The notes under the pieces were generated by a model, which was given only the letters and a program-made list of their open reading frames with translations, had not been told where the DNA came from and made no database searches. From assembly GCF_900091475.1 (NCBI RefSeq), contig NZ_FMIB01000002.1, positions 2,480,001-2,544,000 on the forward strand: a stretch of 64,000 nt of DNA, in the 5' to 3' direction. Position numbers and translations under genes: made by a program. Shown piece by piece: positions 42,362 to 57,123 of this stretch (within the stretch, counting starts at the first letter, position 1; each line of letters begins with the position of its first letter). The DNA comes from Micromonospora chersina. Lineage in GTDB: Bacteria > Actinomycetota > Actinomycetes > Mycobacteriales > Micromonosporaceae.

Positions 42362-42868
42362 GTGCTGCGGGGGCGGGCGGTGACGTTGCGGCCGGCGACC
42401 GACGCCGACGTGCCGGCGCTCGCGGCGATCCGGGCCACCCCGGAGGTACGCCGCTGGTGGCGCGGCGACGACGACCTCGCCGAGGCGGTCCGCGCCGACC
42501 TGGCCGACGACGACCTGACCGTCTACGCGATCGAGCACGACGGGAAGCTGGTCGGGGCGATCCAGTGGTACGCCGAGACCGACCCCGACTACCGCCACGC
42601 CAGCCTGGACATCTTCCTCGACCCGCAGGCCCGCGGCGCCGGCCTCGGCGGGGACGCCATCCGCACCCTCGCCCGCCACCTGGCCGACGAGTACGGCCAC
42701 CACCGGTTCACCATCGACCCGGCGGCGGCGAACACCGCGGCCATCCGGGCGTACGCGAAGGTCGGGTTCCGGCCGGTCGGCATCATGCGCCGCTACGAGC
42801 GGGGCGCCGACGGCCGTTGGCACGACGGCCTGCTGATGGACCTGCTCGCCGAGGACCTGGCCGACTGA
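42362..42868 (+). CDS. GNAT acetyltransferase, AAC(6')-like
   Basis: The 168-residue protein has the GNAT fold, with LDIFLDPQARGAGLGGDAIRT carrying the acetyl-CoA motif R-G-x-G-L-G and FTIDPAAANTAAIRAYAKVGF. The pattern matches the AAC(6')-Ib-like branch, whose members acetylate aminoglycosides. An antibiotic-resistance role cannot be asserted, since many relatives act on other amines. GTG 42362 lies directly after the bsaP stop, so it is probably the third gene of the bioB transcript. Confidence 0.8.
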   Translation: MLRGRAVTLRPATDADVPALAAIRATPEVRRWWRGDDDLAEAVRADLADDDLTVYAIEHDGKLVGAIQWYAETDPDYRHASLDIFLDPQARGAGLGGDAIRTLARHLADEYGHHRFTIDPAAANTAAIRAYAKVGFRPVGIMRRYERGADGRWHDGLLMDLLAEDLAD

Positions 42869-42897
42869 GTCGGCGGCGGGCGCGGGGGTTCCGGCGG

Positions 42898-43428
42898 TCA
42901 GCGGTCCCAGATCAGGTGCTCGCCGGGGAGGCGGCGGGCCCCCTCGGCCGGTCGGTGCGGGCTGAGCCGACCGTCCGGCATGAGGTGCGACACCGCCACC
43001 CCGCGGCCGAGCACGGCGACGTCGGCGATCAGCCGCCGGTGGCAGCGCCACCAGACGCTCTCGCTGCACATGACCGCCGTCGTCCGCCGCGCCGCGTCGG
43101 CCAGCACCTCGTCCAACGCGGCGTCGAACTCCGGCGTCCGGGTGTAGCCGGCGTACGCCCGGAAGGCCGCGACGGTCCACCAGGTGTCCGGCGCCGGTTC
43201 GCCGGCGCGGACGTGCCGGCGGCCGCCGAGGCGCGGCTCCCAGCGGTAGCCGATGCCCCGCTCCGGCAGCCAGCCCTCCAGGGCCTCGTGCCGGACGTCG
43301 GGATTGGTCCGGCTGGCCGGGTAACGCCGCACGTCCACCACGAGAGCGATCCCCGCGCCGGCCAGCAGGTCCCCGAGCCGGTCCCGGTCGGCGGCCCCGT
43401 GCCCGACCGTCAGCAACTCCCGATCCAC
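42898..43428 (-). CDS. DUF488 family protein
   Basis: The 176-residue protein begins MDRELLTVGHGAADRD and continues with LVVDVRRYPASRTNPDV, FDAALDEVLADAARR and VMCSESVWWRCHRRLIADV, the Cys-His-rich signature of DUF488. Function is unknown; the family is linked to stress or nucleic-acid contexts in some bacteria. It converges on the GNAT gene and is preceded (minus strand) by the xylanase terminator. Confidence 0.82.
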   Translation of the reverse strand: MDRELLTVGHGAADRDRLGDLLAGAGIALVVDVRRYPASRTNPDVRHEALEGWLPERGIGYRWEPRLGGRRHVRAGEPAPDTWWTVAAFRAYAGYTRTPEFDAALDEVLADAARRTTAVMCSESVWWRCHRRLIADVAVLGRGVAVSHLMPDGRLSPHRPAEGARRLPGEHLIWDR

Positions 43429-43489
43429 CGGCCCAGCTTGCCCCGGGTCGCCGCCGGCCGCCGGTCAGCCGGGGCGCGACCCGCCAAGA

Positions 43490-43525
43490 GGGCGTGTCCG
43501 GCACCGCACGGTGCCGGACACGCCC
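43490..43525 (-). terminator. Terminator of the GH10/GH62 gene
   Basis: A perfect 16-bp stem (43490-43505 with 43510-43525) with loop GCAC starts 44 bp after the stop codon of the minus-strand xylanase gene. Confidence 0.82.
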
Positions 43526-43568
43526 CGGTGATCAGCAAACGGGTGTGACCTCGGACCAGGCCGCTCCC

Positions 43569-49456
<5,888 letters not shown>

Positions 49457-50245
49457 ATGCCACAGCGTCGGCACGTGGCGCGCGCGGCCCTCACCGCCGC
49501 CGCCGCCACGGCGCTCCTCGGGCTGGCGGCCGCCCCGGCCTGGGCGACCGGCAACCCGCACAACCCGAATGGCGACAACGGCACCGTCAAGATCGACGGC
49601 GCCGAGTTCACCGACAAGGTTGACAACCAGCCGCACGTCACCTGTGACTTCGAGCTGGAGTTCTTCAACTTCGACCAGGACCAGAAGGCGAACATCACGC
49701 TCTGGGCGCAGGCGCCGTCGGCCACGCCGAAGGACAAGATCGTCTGGTCGAAGAGCGACGTGCTCATCAGCAACGACCCGGCGTCGGGCGCGGAGAACGA
49801 CCACGACGAGGTCATCAAGCTCTCCTCGAAGGACCTCGACCTCACCGGGCTGAACCTCCAGCCGCAGCAGGGCTACCACATCAAGCTCGACGTGGACCTG
49901 ACCGACGGCAAGGCGTTCGACGACAAGCACAAGGTCTTCTGGCTGACGCCGTGCGAGTCGACGGAGAGCCCGACGCCGACCCCGACCCCGACCACTCCGG
50001 GTGAGGAGACCCCGACCCCGACGCCGGGCGGTTCCGAGAACCCGTCCGAGAACCCGTCGGGCACCCCGGCGCCGGGCACCTCGGTCGGCGGCGGCGCGGG
50101 CGGCGGCAACGGCACCGAGGGCGGGCTGCCGCTCACCGGCGTGGCGGCCACCAGCATCTCGCTCACCGGCCTGGCCCTGATCGGCGGCGGTGTCCTCCTG
50201 ATGGCGCTGCGTCGCCGCCGGGACAAGATCACCTTCACCAGCTGA
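49457..50245 (+). CDS. LPLTG surface protein (sortase substrate)
   Basis: The 262-residue protein has a signal peptide (VARAALTAAAATALLGLAA to AWA-TGN). The exported domain has acidic loops such as FNFDQDQKANITLWAQA. A Thr/Pro stalk with repeated TPTPT and SENPS follows. The C-terminal sorting signal is LPLTG-VAAT, then a helix and a RRRRDK tail. LPLTG would be handled by a class E-like sortase, which is not in the window. The role is unknown. ATG 49457 follows GGAGG. Confidence 0.82.
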   Translation: MPQRRHVARAALTAAAATALLGLAAAPAWATGNPHNPNGDNGTVKIDGAEFTDKVDNQPHVTCDFELEFFNFDQDQKANITLWAQAPSATPKDKIVWSKSDVLISNDPASGAENDHDEVIKLSSKDLDLTGLNLQPQQGYHIKLDVDLTDGKAFDDKHKVFWLTPCESTESPTPTPTPTTPGEETPTPTPGGSENPSENPSGTPAPGTSVGGGAGGGNGTEGGLPLTGVAATSISLTGLALIGGGVLLMALRRRRDKITFTS

Positions 50246-50259
50246 GCCGGACTCCGGCA

Positions 50260-50299
50260 CGGAACCGGCCGTCGGACCTCGGTCCGGCGGCCGGTTCCG
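50260..50299. terminator. Terminator hairpin after the LPLTG gene
   Basis: The arms 50260-50278 and 50281-50299 pair over 19 positions with one G-T pair and a very short loop. It is followed by CCTTTCCC. Confidence 0.7.
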
Positions 50300-50346
50300 C
50301 CTTTCCCGGGGCCACCCCGGCGGTCCACGCTCGATATGATCTTGGG

Positions 50347-50871
50347 GTGGACGCTCTCGACCCGACCCGCACCGCCGTCGTCCTGATCGACCTCCAGCGT
50401 CGCATCGTGGACCAGCCGACCGCCCCGCACACCGGCCCCGAGGTGGTCGAGCGCTGCCTCGCGCTCGCCGGGGCCGCCCGCGCCGCCGGGGCGACGGTGG
50501 TGGTGGTCCGCGCCGACCGGCCCGGCCCCGATCCGCAGCCGGCGGGGAGCGAACTGCTCCCCGAGGTGGCGCCCCGCGAGGGCGACGTGGCGATCGTCAA
50601 GCACACCTGGGGCGCCTTCCACGAGACCGGGCTCGACGCGGCGCTGCGCGAGCGCGGGGTGGACACGCTGGTGATCGGCGGGCTGGCCACCAACTTCGGC
50701 GTCGAGCAGACGGCCCGCATCGCCGACGAGATCGGCTACCGGGTGGTGCTGCCGCACGACGCGATGTCCGGGTTGGACGCGTACGCCCACGAGTTCGCCG
50801 TCGACTACGTCTTCCGCCGGCTCGGCACGGTCTGCACGACCGCGGAGGCGATCGCGGCGCTGGGCGGTTGA
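50347..50871 (+). CDS. Isochorismatase-fold hydrolase lacking the usual cysteine
   Basis: The 174-residue protein has the isochorismatase-like fold: TAVVLIDLQRRIVD with the catalytic Asp, AIVKHTWGAFHET with the Lys, and VIGGLATNFGVEQTARIAD. At the place of the nucleophilic Cys (normally in T-x2-C-V) it has Gly. Such Cys-less relatives, including the YecD group, exist, and their activity is unclear. TATGAT (50335-50340), a near-perfect -10, is 6 nt before GTG 50347, so the gene is almost certainly leaderless. Confidence 0.8.
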   Translation: MDALDPTRTAVVLIDLQRRIVDQPTAPHTGPEVVERCLALAGAARAAGATVVVVRADRPGPDPQPAGSELLPEVAPREGDVAIVKHTWGAFHETGLDAALRERGVDTLVIGGLATNFGVEQTARIADEIGYRVVLPHDAMSGLDAYAHEFAVDYVFRRLGTVCTTAEAIAALGG

Positions 50872-51138
50872 ACCGGCCGGCGGGTTGATCCGTACTGACG
50901 GGTAACCCGGTCGACGCCGCCCGGAGCTGGATCACATAATCGACAACCTTCGATAACCTGCCCGCGTACCTCCAGGTCAAGGCCGTGGTGGTCGGGCCGC
51001 GACGTGTCGCGGCGGCGTGACGGGCGTCCTGGCATACGAGCGTACGGTTGCCCGCGCGCTCGGCCGCGCGGGACAGTACGCGACACCAGCGGTGCCATCG
51101 ACGCCGCCGCTCCCCCGGACAACCCTGAGGAGATCGCG

Positions 51139-52704
51139 ATGGCTCTCAGACTCGCCGACGGCACCTCCTGGTCCGACACCCTCGCCCGCGCGGTGGCCGC
51201 CGCGCCGGAAGCCTTCGGCACCACGCCCGACGGCGCCGCCACCCTGCACAACCTCGTCGAGGGCGGCTGGCGGGCGGTCGGCACGCCGAGCCCGGTACGC
51301 ACCCCCGTCGACAACACCGTGCTGGTCAACCTGGCCCGCCTGGACGCCGAGGCCGCGCGCGGCGCGGTCGCGCACGCCGCCGCCGCGCACCGGGAGTGGG
51401 CGCAGACCCCGCTCGCCGAGCGCAAGGCCCGGGTCGACGACGCCCTGGACGCCCTCACCGCCCACCGCGACCTGCTCGCCATGCTGCTGGTGTGGGAGAT
51501 CGGCAAGCCGTGGCGGCTGGCCTGCGCCGACGTCGACCGGGCGCTGGACGGCGTCCGGTGGTACGTGCAGGAGATCGACCGGATGCTCGCCGACGGCCGC
51601 GAGCCGCTGCCCGGCCCGGTCAGCAACATCGCGTCCTGGAACTACCCCATGAGCGTGCTCGTGCACGCCGAGCTGGTGCAGCTGCTCGCCGGCAACGCGG
51701 TGATCGCCAAGACCCCGTCGCAGGGCGGGGCGGTCTGCCTCACCGTGGCGCACGCGCTGATGCGCCGCGCCGGGCTGCCCGCCACCCTGCTGTCCGGCAG
51801 CGGCGAGGAGCTCTCCGAGGTCCTGGTCCGCGCCCCCGAAATCGGCGCGGTGGCGTTCGTGGGCGGCCGCTCCAACGGCGGCAAGGTGGCGGCGGCGCTG
51901 CTCGACTCCGACAAGCGGCACTTCATCGAGCAGGAGGGCCTCAACGCCTGGGGCATCTGGAACTTCTCCCAGTGGGACCTGCTCGCCGCGCACCTGAAGA
52001 AGGGCTTCGAGTACGGCAAGCAGCGCTGCACCGCGTACCCCCGGTTCGTGGTCCAGCGCGATCTGGTCGACGAGTTCCTCGACGTGTACCTGCCGGTGGT
52101 GCGGTCGGTCCGGTTCGGACACCCGCTCGCCGTGGGCGAGGACTGGTCGGCCGGTGACCCGCTGCCCGAGCTGGACTTCGGCCCGCTGATCAGCGCGGCC
52201 AAGGCCGAGGAGCTGCGCCGCAAGGTCGACGAGGCGGTACGCGGCGGCGCGGTGCCGCTGCACCGGGGCAAGCTCGACGGCGCGCCCTTCCTCGACGGGC
52301 AGGACACCTCCGCGTACGTGGCGCCGGCGGTGCTGCTCGCCCCGCCCGGGCGGTCCCGGCTCATGCACGCCGAGCCGTTCGGCCCGGTGGACACCATCGT
52401 CGTGGTGGACACCACCGACGAGCTGCTGGCCCAGATGAACGCCTCCAACGGCGCGCTGGTCGCCTCCCTGGCCTGCGACGACGAGGAGTTGGCCGGCAAG
52501 CTCGCCGTCGACCTCCAGGCGTTCAAGGTGGGCATCAACAAGCCGCGCTCCCGCGGCGACCGGGAGGAGCCGTTCGGCGGCCGGGGCGCGTCCTGGAAGG
52601 GCGCCTTCGTGGGCGGTGACCTGCTGGTGCAGGCGGTCACCGTGGGCGGCGACGGCCGGCTCTACGGCAACTTCCCGGACTACAGCAGCTACCCCGCGAC
52701 CTGA
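51139..52704 (+). CDS. Aldehyde dehydrogenase family protein
   Basis: The 521-residue enzyme has the ALDH fold, with PVSNIASWNYPM and AVIAKTPSQGG of the NAD(P) site, FIEQEGLNAWG holding the general-base Glu, and YGKQRCTAYPRF holding the nucleophilic Cys. HAEPFGPV and NASNGALVASLAC are the C-terminal conserved blocks. The substrate is unknown; unusual spellings around the active site set it apart from betaine or acetaldehyde types. GAGGAG precedes ATG 51139. The 267 bp upstream show no gene. Confidence 0.84.
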   Translation: MALRLADGTSWSDTLARAVAAAPEAFGTTPDGAATLHNLVEGGWRAVGTPSPVRTPVDNTVLVNLARLDAEAARGAVAHAAAAHREWAQTPLAERKARVDDALDALTAHRDLLAMLLVWEIGKPWRLACADVDRALDGVRWYVQEIDRMLADGREPLPGPVSNIASWNYPMSVLVHAELVQLLAGNAVIAKTPSQGGAVCLTVAHALMRRAGLPATLLSGSGEELSEVLVRAPEIGAVAFVGGRSNGGKVAAALLDSDKRHFIEQEGLNAWGIWNFSQWDLLAAHLKKGFEYGKQRCTAYPRFVVQRDLVDEFLDVYLPVVRSVRFGHPLAVGEDWSAGDPLPELDFGPLISAAKAEELRRKVDEAVRGGAVPLHRGKLDGAPFLDGQDTSAYVAPAVLLAPPGRSRLMHAEPFGPVDTIVVVDTTDELLAQMNASNGALVASLACDDEELAGKLAVDLQAFKVGINKPRSRGDREEPFGGRGASWKGAFVGGDLLVQAVTVGGDGRLYGNFPDYSSYPAT

Positions 52705-52723
52705 CCCAGGCCGACCGGGCCCG

Positions 52724-52763
52724 GACACGGACAGGGCCCCCGCACCGGGGGCCCTGCCGTGTC
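52724..52763. terminator. Terminator after the aldehyde dehydrogenase gene
   Basis: The arms 52724-52741 and 52746-52763 pair with one bulged A, with a CAGGGCCCCCG core. It lies between convergent genes. Confidence 0.75.
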
Positions 52764-52894
52764 ACCGTCCCCCGCATCGGAGGTCGGCCCAGGTGGCGCC
52801 GGAGAACCCGGCGCCGGTGTGCGGTGGCCCGCCGGCCGCCGTCCCGAGCCGCGCCGTTGCGGCCCGGGACGCGGCGCGACACGCCACCGTGGAG

Positions 52895-53980
52895 TCAGTA
52901 CGACCGCCGCGACCGCGCCGTCGCGTCGGCCTGCCGGGGCAGCACGGCCCGGCGGGGGGCCAGCGGCACCGTGACGGTCAGCACGCTGCCGTCCCGTTCC
53001 ACCGACGTGGGCCGGTGCAGGCCGCGTACGGTGCGCAGCATCGGGGTGTTCTCGGCCTGCACGTGCAGCAGCACGGCGGCGTAGCCGGCCCGGTCGGCGT
53101 GCCCGAGCAGGCGGCGCAGCAGGGCCGAACCGAGGCCCCGGCGCTGCCAGTCGTCCCGCACCAGCAGTGCCGCCTCCGCCTCGTCCCCCTCGCCGAGCAG
53201 GTTGGCCATCGCCACGACCGGCGCCGCGGCACCGCCGGAGCCGTGCGTGGCGACCAGGGTCAGCCCTTGGGCCGGTTCGAGCAGCCGGCGCAGCCGGGCC
53301 GGAGCCGGGTGCCCCGCCCCGCTCAGGTAGCGCCGCTGCCGGCTCCGGTCCGAGCACCCGGCGTGCAGCTCCAGCACGCCCGGCAGGTCGTCGGCGACGG
53401 CCGGCCGGACCGTCACCTCGGCCGTGTCGGGCAGCACCAGGGTGACCCGGTCGGCGTCCCGGCGCGCCACCGTGGCGGCCAGCTCGACCAGGGCCTGCGC
53501 CCGGGCGTACTCGGCCGGGGTGAAGCTCGGCTCCCGGCGGCGCAACTCGTACGAGCCGCCGGCCGGGTCGGCCAGCAGCATCGTGGTCTGGTCCACCCCG
53601 CCCGGCGGGGTGGCCGGCGTCGGCCGCCAGGTCACCGCGTCCGCGCCGAGCAGCACGCGCAGTGTCTCGCCGGCGGCGTCCGGGTCCCGGACCAGCCGGC
53701 CGGCCAGGCCGAGCACCCGGGTGGGCTGGTCGGCCAGCCCGCGCGCCTCGCTGCGCGCCACCCAGCAGTTCCGGCCGCGCCCCCGTTCGACGGCCGCGCG
53801 CAGGTCGGCCTCGGTGAGCCGGTCGGGCGCGTCGACAAGGAAGTCGTCGACCGCCCCCACCTCGGTGGTGTGCACCTGCACGGTGAGGATGTTGACCCCG
53901 CGCAACGCGAGGCTCGCCGTGAGCACCGACAGGTAGCCCGGCCGGTCGTCCACGGTGGCACGGATCCGCCACAGCGCCAT
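52895..53980 (-). CDS. ACT-GNAT amino-acid-regulated protein acetyltransferase
   Basis: The 361-residue protein starts with an ACT domain (about 1-75: WRIRATVDDRPGYLSVLT, RGVNILTVQVHTTEVGAVDD). A linker of about 110 residues may hold a second, weaker ACT-like half. The C-terminal GNAT domain (about 185-340) has EAALLVRDDWQRRGLGSALLRRLLG, with the acetyl-CoA R-x-x-G-L-G motif. This fusion is known from actinobacteria including Micromonospora, where an amino acid binding to ACT controls acetylation of protein lysines. It follows another ACT gene at 54061 in the same orientation. Confidence 0.84.
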   Translation of the reverse strand: MALWRIRATVDDRPGYLSVLTASLALRGVNILTVQVHTTEVGAVDDFLVDAPDRLTEADLRAAVERGRGRNCWVARSEARGLADQPTRVLGLAGRLVRDPDAAGETLRVLLGADAVTWRPTPATPPGGVDQTTMLLADPAGGSYELRRREPSFTPAEYARAQALVELAATVARRDADRVTLVLPDTAEVTVRPAVADDLPGVLELHAGCSDRSRQRRYLSGAGHPAPARLRRLLEPAQGLTLVATHGSGGAAAPVVAMANLLGEGDEAEAALLVRDDWQRRGLGSALLRRLLGHADRAGYAAVLLHVQAENTPMLRTVRGLHRPTSVERDGSVLTVTVPLAPRRAVLPRQADATARSRRSY

Positions 53981-54060
53981 GGTTCGCTCCCTTCCTCACC
54001 GTCGACCCTGCCGGCCGCCTGTTGCGCCCCCGTTGCCCACGGGTGAAACGGCGGGACCGG

Positions 54061-54765
54061 TCAGGTGATGGTGGTCACGGGTGGGGCGCCGACCAGGTCC
54101 AGGCGGTCGCCGAGGATCACCGCGCCGGCCCGGACGAGCTGGGCGAGCCGGTCCACCTCCGTGGCGTGGAACGCGGCGGCGGCGAGCGGCTCGCTGTGGT
54201 CCCGCGCCACCACCAGCACGAGGCCGGCCCGGCCGAACGGCGCGACCGCGTAGTGGTGCCCGTCCGGGGTGGTGATCGCCCGGGCCCGCAGCGGGGTGAC
54301 CTCCGGCAGCCGTGGCGGGACCGGGGCGCGCCAGCTCGCGTGCCCGACCGTCGGCTCGCCGCCGTCGCCGCTGCGCGCGGCCCAGTCCAGCGGCACCACG
54401 GCGGCCACCGCCCAGTCCGCCGCGAGCAGCCCGGGCACCGCGTCGACAAGTGTGGCCACCCCGTCGGCCGGGTTCGCGGCGACCTGGGCGAGCAGTTCAG
54501 CGTCCTGGCCGGTGGTCGTCGGGGCGCCGATCGCCCGCCACACCCCGTCCACCCGGACGCCGGGGATCGCGGCCAGGCCGGCGAGCAGCCGCTCCACCCG
54601 GGCCGCGCCCGGCCAGACCACTGTGAAGTCGTCGACCGCCCGCCCGCCGAGCCGCTCCAGCACCACCACCTGCACGATGTCGGCGCCGGAGACGCCGAGC
54701 GTCCGGGCCACCTGGCCGAGCGTGCCCGGTCGGTCCGGCAGGGTCACCCGAACTCTCAGCAGCAT
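54061..54765 (-). CDS. ACT-domain protein
   Basis: The 234-residue protein begins MLLRVRVTLPDRPGTLGQVA, then VSGADIVQVVVLE and AVDDFTVVWPG: a complete ACT domain in the first 75 residues. The rest has no clear motif and may contain a GAF-like or ACT-like fold (AVAPFGRAGLVLVVARD). GGAGGG precedes ATG 54765. It lies upstream of the ACT-GNAT gene on the same strand, 80 bp away. It may sense an amino acid with that enzyme (inference). Confidence 0.72.
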   Translation of the reverse strand: MLLRVRVTLPDRPGTLGQVARTLGVSGADIVQVVVLERLGGRAVDDFTVVWPGAARVERLLAGLAAIPGVRVDGVWRAIGAPTTTGQDAELLAQVAANPADGVATLVDAVPGLLAADWAVAAVVPLDWAARSGDGGEPTVGHASWRAPVPPRLPEVTPLRARAITTPDGHHYAVAPFGRAGLVLVVARDHSEPLAAAAFHATEVDRLAQLVRAGAVILGDRLDLVGAPPVTTIT

Positions 54766-54915
54766 GTCTGGTCCCTCCGCTCGGCGGGCCGGCCGTGGCG
54801 GCCGGCAGGCTGGGCCCCAGCCTGCCGGTTGACCATTTCGCCCCCGTTGCAGCGGCATGTCCCGCCGGGAACATCCCGCCTTGACAACAAAGCTGAGCTG
54901 CCATCAACTAACCGG

Positions 54916-55989
54916 ATGACCGATCCGGCCGTCGCCGCACCGCAGACCCCGACCGGTTCGGCCCCGCGCGGGCTCGACCTCGACCGGCTCGCCGCGTACC
55001 TGGCCGCGCACCGGCCGGAGCTGGCCGGGCCGCTGTCGGCCGAGCTGATCGCCGGGGGCAAGTCCAACCTGACCTACCTGCTGCGCGCCGGCGACCGCGA
55101 GGTGGTGCTGCGCCGGCCGCCGCTCGGGCACGTGCTGGCCACCGCGCACGACATGGCCCGGGAGTATCGGGTGATCTCCGCGCTCGCCCCCACCGCCGTG
55201 CCGGTGCCCGACGCGCTGCTGCTCTGCCCCGACCCCGACGTCACCGGCGCGCCGTTCTACCTCATGGAGAGGGTCGGCGGCGAGGTCTACCGGCGCCGGG
55301 AGCAGACCGACGCGCTCACCGCCGGCCAGCGGCGCGACCTCGCCATGGCGATGATGGACACCCTCGCCGAGCTGCACATGGTCGAGCCGGCCGCGGTCGG
55401 GCTGGCCGACTTCGGCCGCCCCGAGGGCTACCTGGCCCGCCAGGTCCGCCGCTGGTCCGGCCAGCTGGACCGGTCCCGCAGCCGCCCGCTGCCCGGCATC
55501 GACGAGCTGCGCGACGCGCTCGCCGGCAGCGTGCCCGAGGGCGCGAACGCCGGCCGGATCGTGCACGGCGACTACCGGCTGGACAACCTGCTCGCCACCG
55601 TCGAGCCGGTGGCGGTGCGGGCGGTCCTCGACTGGGAGATGGCCACCCTCGGCGACCCGCTCGCCGACCTGGGGCTGCTGCTGACCTACTGGGACGTGCT
55701 GGGCGACAGCGACAGCGCCGAGGGCAACCCGGTCGCCGACGGCATCGGCCCGCGGGCCGGCTTCCCCACCGGCGCCGAACTCATCGACCGGTACGCCGGG
55801 CGCAGCGACGTGGACGTCGGGCCGCTGCACTGGCACGTGGCGCTCGGCTGCTTCAAGCTCGCGGTGATCTGCGAGGGCATCCACTACCGGCACACCCTCG
55901 GGCAGACGCTCGGCGGGGGCTTCGACCGGATCGGCGAGATGGTGGCACCGCTGGTCGAGCACGGCCTGCGTGCCGTCCGGGAGAAGTAG
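54916..55989 (+). CDS. Phosphotransferase (APH/ACAD10-like kinase family)
   Basis: The 357-residue protein has the aminoglycoside-phosphotransferase fold: AGGKSNLTYLLRAGDREVVLRRPP, then REYRVISAL, the catalytic loop RIVHGDYRLDNLLA and the metal motif LDWEMATLGDPLADLG. Closest resemblance is to the ACAD10/11-type kinases that phosphorylate hydroxyacyl substrates rather than to resistance enzymes. TTGACA (54883-54888), 17 nt, TCAACT, then 6 nt to ATG 54916 give a leaderless promoter. It converges with cebR 5 bp away. Confidence 0.82.
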   Translation: MTDPAVAAPQTPTGSAPRGLDLDRLAAYLAAHRPELAGPLSAELIAGGKSNLTYLLRAGDREVVLRRPPLGHVLATAHDMAREYRVISALAPTAVPVPDALLLCPDPDVTGAPFYLMERVGGEVYRRREQTDALTAGQRRDLAMAMMDTLAELHMVEPAAVGLADFGRPEGYLARQVRRWSGQLDRSRSRPLPGIDELRDALAGSVPEGANAGRIVHGDYRLDNLLATVEPVAVRAVLDWEMATLGDPLADLGLLLTYWDVLGDSDSAEGNPVADGIGPRAGFPTGAELIDRYAGRSDVDVGPLHWHVALGCFKLAVICEGIHYRHTLGQTLGGGFDRIGEMVAPLVEHGLRAVREK

Positions 55990-55994
55990 CGGGG

Positions 55995-57041
55995 TCAGGC
56001 CGAGGCGCGGTGGATGAGCTTCGTGTCCAGCAGCACGTGCGGGCTGGGCAGCTCCTCGCCGCGGATCCGCGAGACGAGCAGCCGGGCCATCTGCCGGCCC
56101 ATCTCCTCCACCGGCTGGAAGACCGTGGTCAGCGGCGGCTCGGCCTGCCGGGCGATGGGGGCGTCGTCGAAGCCGATCACGGCCACGTCCTCGGGCACCC
56201 GGCGGCCGGCCTCGCGCAGCGCGCGGAGAGCGCCGAAGGCCATCAGGTCGGAGGCCACGAAGACCGCGTCCAGGTCCGGGCAGACCTCCAGCAGCCGGCG
56301 CATGCAGGCCGTGCCGCTGCCCTCGCTGAAGTCGCCGTACGCGATGAGGTCCGGGTTGAGGTCCCCGCCCGCGGCCCGGACCGCCTCCTTGTAGCCGGAC
56401 AGGCGGGCCAGGCCGGCGCCCATGTCCTGGGTGCCGGCGATGGTGGCGACCCGACGCCGGCCGCGGGCGAACAGGTGCTCCACGGCCTGCCGGGCGCCGC
56501 CGACGTTGTCCACGTCGACGAACCAGGCCGGCTGGGCGTTGGGGTGCAGCATCCGGGCCGGCCGGCCGCCGAGCACGGTGGGCAGGCCGCGCTCCTCCAG
56601 CAGGGTGGGCAGCGGGTCCGCGTCGTGCAGCGAGAGCAGCAGGACGCCGTCCACGTGCTGGTTGGTCAGGTGGTGCTCGACCCGTTCCCGCTCGATCTGG
56701 GACTGCGCCATGGCCAGCCAGAGCTGCATGGGGGTCTCCAGCAGCGCCGAGCTGACGCCGCGGACGATGCCGGCGAAGAACGGCTCGGTGAAGACCCGCT
56801 CCCCCGACTCGGACACCACCAGCGCCACCGAGTCGGTCCGCTGGGTGACAAGCGCCCGCGCGGCCCGGTTGGGCACGTATCCCAGCTCGGCGATGGCCGC
56901 CTGGACGGCGGCCCGGGCCTCCGGGCTCACCTGTGGCGAGCCGTTGACGACGCGGGAGACCGTGCCGCGGCCCACGCCGGCGCGGGCCGCGACCGCGTCG
57001 AGGGTCGGGCGCCCGAGCGACCGCGTGCGCTGCGTTGTCAT
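55995..57041 (-). CDS. cebR: LacI-family repressor of cellulose/cellobiose use
   Basis: The 348-residue protein has a LacI HTH (LDAVAARAGVGRGTVSRVVNGSPQVS) and hinge (PNRAARALVTQRTDSVALVV), then a periplasmic-binding-type sugar domain ending LIHRASA. It closely resembles CebR/CelR, which bind TGGGAGCGCTCCCA and are released by cellobiose. Sites of that sequence occur at cebE (two) and at the GH9 cellulase. The start is ATG 57041 with GGAGGAG upstream; a longer reading from 57077 adds 12 residues. It lies at the 3' end of the ceb-bglC cluster, 82 bp after bglC. Confidence 0.88.
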   Translation of the reverse strand: MTTQRTRSLGRPTLDAVAARAGVGRGTVSRVVNGSPQVSPEARAAVQAAIAELGYVPNRAARALVTQRTDSVALVVSESGERVFTEPFFAGIVRGVSSALLETPMQLWLAMAQSQIERERVEHHLTNQHVDGVLLLSLHDADPLPTLLEERGLPTVLGGRPARMLHPNAQPAWFVDVDNVGGARQAVEHLFARGRRRVATIAGTQDMGAGLARLSGYKEAVRAAGGDLNPDLIAYGDFSEGSGTACMRRLLEVCPDLDAVFVASDLMAFGALRALREAGRRVPEDVAVIGFDDAPIARQAEPPLTTVFQPVEEMGRQMARLLVSRIRGEELPSPHVLLDTKLIHRASA

Positions 57042-57123
57042 CGTCTGTGCTCCTCCGACGTCGGGCGGGCCCGGCACCTGTTGAGGCGTCGGCGCCGGGC
57101 CGCCCGTTACTGGCTGGCCCAGC

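Noticed and set aside
42362..42868. Aminoglycoside resistance gene
   Set aside because: The GNAT resembles AAC(6') in fold, but position after bsaP and lack of a clear aminoglycoside-site signature do not support a resistance claim.
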